From the NCBI GenBank assembly GCA_002722955.1, contig PBMZ01000097.1:1-56663 (forward strand): a DNA stretch of 56,663 nt, read 5' to 3'. The translations under genes and the position numbers were made by a program. The notes beneath the pieces were generated by a model, which worked only from the letters and a program-made list of their open reading frames with translations, did no database searches and was not told the origin of the DNA. This DNA comes from Planctomycetaceae bacterium. GTDB taxonomy: Bacteria > Planctomycetota > Planctomycetia > Planctomycetales > Planctomycetaceae. Of the stretch, positions 54,982 to 56,663 are shown piece by piece (the stretch's first letter is position 1; each line of letters begins with the position of its first letter).

Positions 54982-55257
54982 CTACCCGCCTGAGGCCAAC
55001 GTGATGATCTCTAATTCATCGCCGTCGGCAACAGGAACTCGAGCGAGGCCCGTTAGAGGCAACTTTTCCTCGTTACGAAACATCGGCAAATACGAATATA
55101 AGTCGCCGCTGTCATTCATCACGCGAATTCGCAGATCGGGATGTTTGCTGACTAAATTGGCCAAGACCTCGGCGATGTTGCCACCTTCTAACTCAAACTG
55201 TGATTGGCCATCGGCATAGTGAGCAAAGCTGGTGGGCACAGTGAGACTAACCGGCAT
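54982..55257 (-). CDS. MoaD/ThiS family sulfur-carrier protein
   Basis: A 91-residue beta-grasp protein that ends in Gly-Gly (ITLASGG), the signature for C-terminal adenylation and thiocarboxylate formation by a MoeB/ThiF-type enzyme. The body shows the MoaD pattern with VPTSFAHYADG, a helix LANLVSKHPDLR, and VADGDELEIIT before the tail. It could supply sulfur to molybdopterin, thiamine, cysteine or another product; no partner E1-like or synthase gene lies nearby. It is transcribed toward the beta-propeller gene, separated by a palindrome. Confidence 0.88.
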   Translation of the reverse strand: MPVSLTVPTSFAHYADGQSQFELEGGNIAEVLANLVSKHPDLRIRVMNDSGDLYSYLPMFRNEEKLPLTGLARVPVADGDELEIITLASGG

Positions 55258-55498
55258 TTTTGACGCCTCTGTTGAATCCCCACCATGCTTGAGTGGGTAT
55301 TACTCTGACGAAAACAAAATGGAAATCAGCGAGTGTATTTTTGACGGTCTCGGACGTTTCTAATCTTGGCGGCAATCGAAACATCAAATCATCATCAAGG
55401 TGGCTCGCCATAGACTCGCTGGGAGATTTGGTATATTAGGTTGTACAGACAATAGTTCAAGCATTGTTGAAGTCTTGCCTTGGGATAAGGAGACACGC

Positions 55499-56663
55499 AT
55501 GTCTTTCCAAAAGCATCTCGATTCAGCGTTACGATGTACGTTGCTCGTCACATTGATTCTTGCCAGCCACACAACGGCAGACGCGGCCAAGAAGACGAAA
55601 GCGTTCAAGTCCGAGGCCAGAACGGCGACAGCAGTTGATCGAGTGATCAATGCTGAGATTCTAGCTGCGGAAGGCAAGCTCGCACCAAAGACGTCTGACG
55701 AGGACTTTCTGCGGCGAGTCACCTTTGATATCGCTGGCACAGTGCCCACGCCGTCGCAAGTGACGCTGTTTGCACTTGATCCGGACGAGAAGAAACGGAC
55801 GAAGTTGATCGACCGCCTGTTGGAGTCCGATGCTTACGCCACCAACTGGGCTCGCTACTGGCGCGATGTCATCTTTTCGAAAGCAACGAATGCTCGCGTG
55901 CGTGGAGTCCAAGGCACTTTCGAAACGTGGATGACGGAACAATTGAAAGAGAACGCCGCATGGGACGAGATCGCGACAGGGCTGATCACGGCAACGGGCG
56001 ACATTCGTTACGACGGCGAAACCGCATTGATCTTCGCTCAAGAAGGTCAGCCATCAGAAATCGCAGCCGAGGTGTCGCGAATCTTTCTTGGCATTCAAAT
56101 GCAATGTGCGAATTGCCACGACCATCCCACTGATAGTTGGAATCGCGAGCAGTTTCATCAACTGGCGGCGTTCTTCCCGCGAGTCGGCGTGCGTCCTGTT
56201 CGCGAAGAGAACAATGTCCGCTCGTTTGAAATCGTGTCAGTCAATCAAGACTCTCGTAACCGAAGACCATTCGCACAAAACCCCGAACGCGTTTTCAACT
56301 TCTTGGATCGCAATCGCGATGGAAAGATCAATAAAGCCGAAGCGTCACGAAACCAAAACTTCGCGCGGCTCTTCGAACGCATCATCGAATTCGGCGACAA
56401 GAATAAAGACGGCGCCTTGACTCTAGAGGAATTGCGAGCAGCTGCCGACGAATTCGCCCGTCGCGTCGATCGAAAGAGCCGAGACCGCGGCCGAGTGCGG
56501 CGTGAAGCGGTGAATCTCCTCGCCTGCGCCGCGCGGCGCGCGGTGCGGCCTCAGAGACCGAGTGAGGAGGATACCCTCGAGGCGCGCGCGCGCGGATATA
56601 TCGGGAGAAAGACACGCGTCTCTCTCTTCGAAGGCGGAAGGCGACGCGGCGCGGCGCGGCGCA
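55499..56663 (+). CDS. DUF1549 domain-containing protein with EF-hands (partial; 3' end unreliable)
   Basis: The start is ATG 55499, with AAGGAG 7 bases before it, and the frame stays open to the window edge (388 codons). A signal peptide (to about residue 27) leads to a DUF1549 domain (about 45-240): FLRRVTFDIAGTVPTPSQV, WARYWRDVIF and the CxxCH-like CANCHDHP (203-207). Two EF-hand loops follow, D270-E281 (DRNRDGKINKAE) and D300-E311 (DKNKDGALTLEE). The rest of the family's C-terminal domain lies beyond the window. It is a third member of the DUF1549 group here, but lacks an N-terminal cytochrome domain. The last ~55 codons fall in the abnormal end sequence and should not be trusted. Confidence 0.85.
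   Translation, partial: MSFQKHLDSALRCTLLVTLILASHTTADAAKKTKAFKSEARTATAVDRVINAEILAAEGKLAPKTSDEDFLRRVTFDIAGTVPTPSQVTLFALDPDEKKRTKLIDRLLESDAYATNWARYWRDVIFSKATNARVRGVQGTFETWMTEQLKENAAWDEIATGLITATGDIRYDGETALIFAQEGQPSEIAAEVSRIFLGIQMQCANCHDHPTDSWNREQFHQLAAFFPRVGVRPVREENNVRSFEIVSVNQDSRNRRPFAQNPERVFNFLDRNRDGKINKAEASRNQNFARLFERIIEFGDKNKDGALTLEELRAAADEFARRVDRKSRDRGRVRREAVNLLACAARRAVRPQRPSEEDTLEARARGYIGRKTRVSLFEGGRRRGAARR
56495..56663. other. Compositionally abnormal window end
   Basis: From about 56495 the sequence becomes very GC-rich and low in complexity, with CG-rich runs such as GCGCGGCGCGCGG and a final GACGCGGCGCGGCGCGGCG. This differs from all other DNA in the window and breaks the expected protein similarity. 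It is most likely an assembly or sequencing end artefact or a chimeric join. Confidence 0.6.

Noticed and set aside
1..56663. tRNA, rRNA and CRISPR features
   Set aside because: None recognised on reading; a covariance-model search would be needed to exclude a small RNA gene.

Overview
The window reads as chromosomal DNA of a planctomycete, most like the Pirellulaceae (Rhodopirellula/Blastopirellula type). The evidence is the families present. There are paired PSD1 (DUF1549/DUF1553 with a planctomycete cytochrome-c domain) and DUF1501 genes, a DUF1592/DUF1552 pair, a DUF1598 protein, a sulfatase, a DUF2617 protein, the SLEDRTLLS N-terminal motif on a large repeat protein, and many short palindromic intergenic repeats. 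About 40 protein genes are called. I saw no rRNA, tRNA, CRISPR array or recognisable transposase.

Layout. Positions 1-3150 hold a partial NAD-dependent epimerase translationally coupled to an unknown protein, an O6-methylguanine-DNA methyltransferase, a 183-bp inverted-repeat element and a DUF2617 gene. A repeat-filled gap (3146-3920) leads to a DsbD-type disulfide reductase that overlaps rsmD tail to tail. Positions 7228-10889 form a signalling locus: an FHA protein, a receiver protein whose phospho-acceptor Asp is Glu, and a divergent membrane protein whose kinase domain lacks the catalytic Asp. Positions 10864-18386 carry general metabolism: an MFS transporter, DUF3592, two dehydrogenases, DUF4328, a Tat-type Gfo/Idh/MocA oxidoreductase and an RluA-type pseudouridine synthase. 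Then come a Prc-type protease and a 1329-residue RTX/FG-GAP/Calx-beta protein.

Positions 25405-47407 combine heme biosynthesis (a HemY-type oxidase and hemD) with the planctomycete cytochrome-like degradative cassettes: two PSD1-DUF1501 pairs, DUF1592-DUF1552, a second DUF1552, DUF1598 and a sulfatase. hemD follows PSD1-DUF1501 with only 12 bases between, which suggests heme supply is co-transcribed with a CxxCH protein; the DsbD homologue could help mature such proteins. A four-helix-bundle gene framed by 42-bp inverted repeats sits between the PSD1 and DUF1501 genes of the second pair and looks like a small inserted element.

Positions 47496-56663 hold an M20 amidohydrolase, a CehA/McbA-like metallohydrolase with EF-hands inside it, a C39-like cysteine peptidase gene, a collagen-like EF-hand protein, a PQQ-type beta-propeller protein, a MoaD/ThiS-type sulfur carrier, and the start of another DUF1549 gene with EF-hands. 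The last ~170 bases change abruptly in composition and look like an assembly or read-end artefact.

The observations most worth a second look are the degenerate signalling locus, the bundle-gene element, the palindrome-rich intergenic regions, and the hemD/PSD1 linkage.
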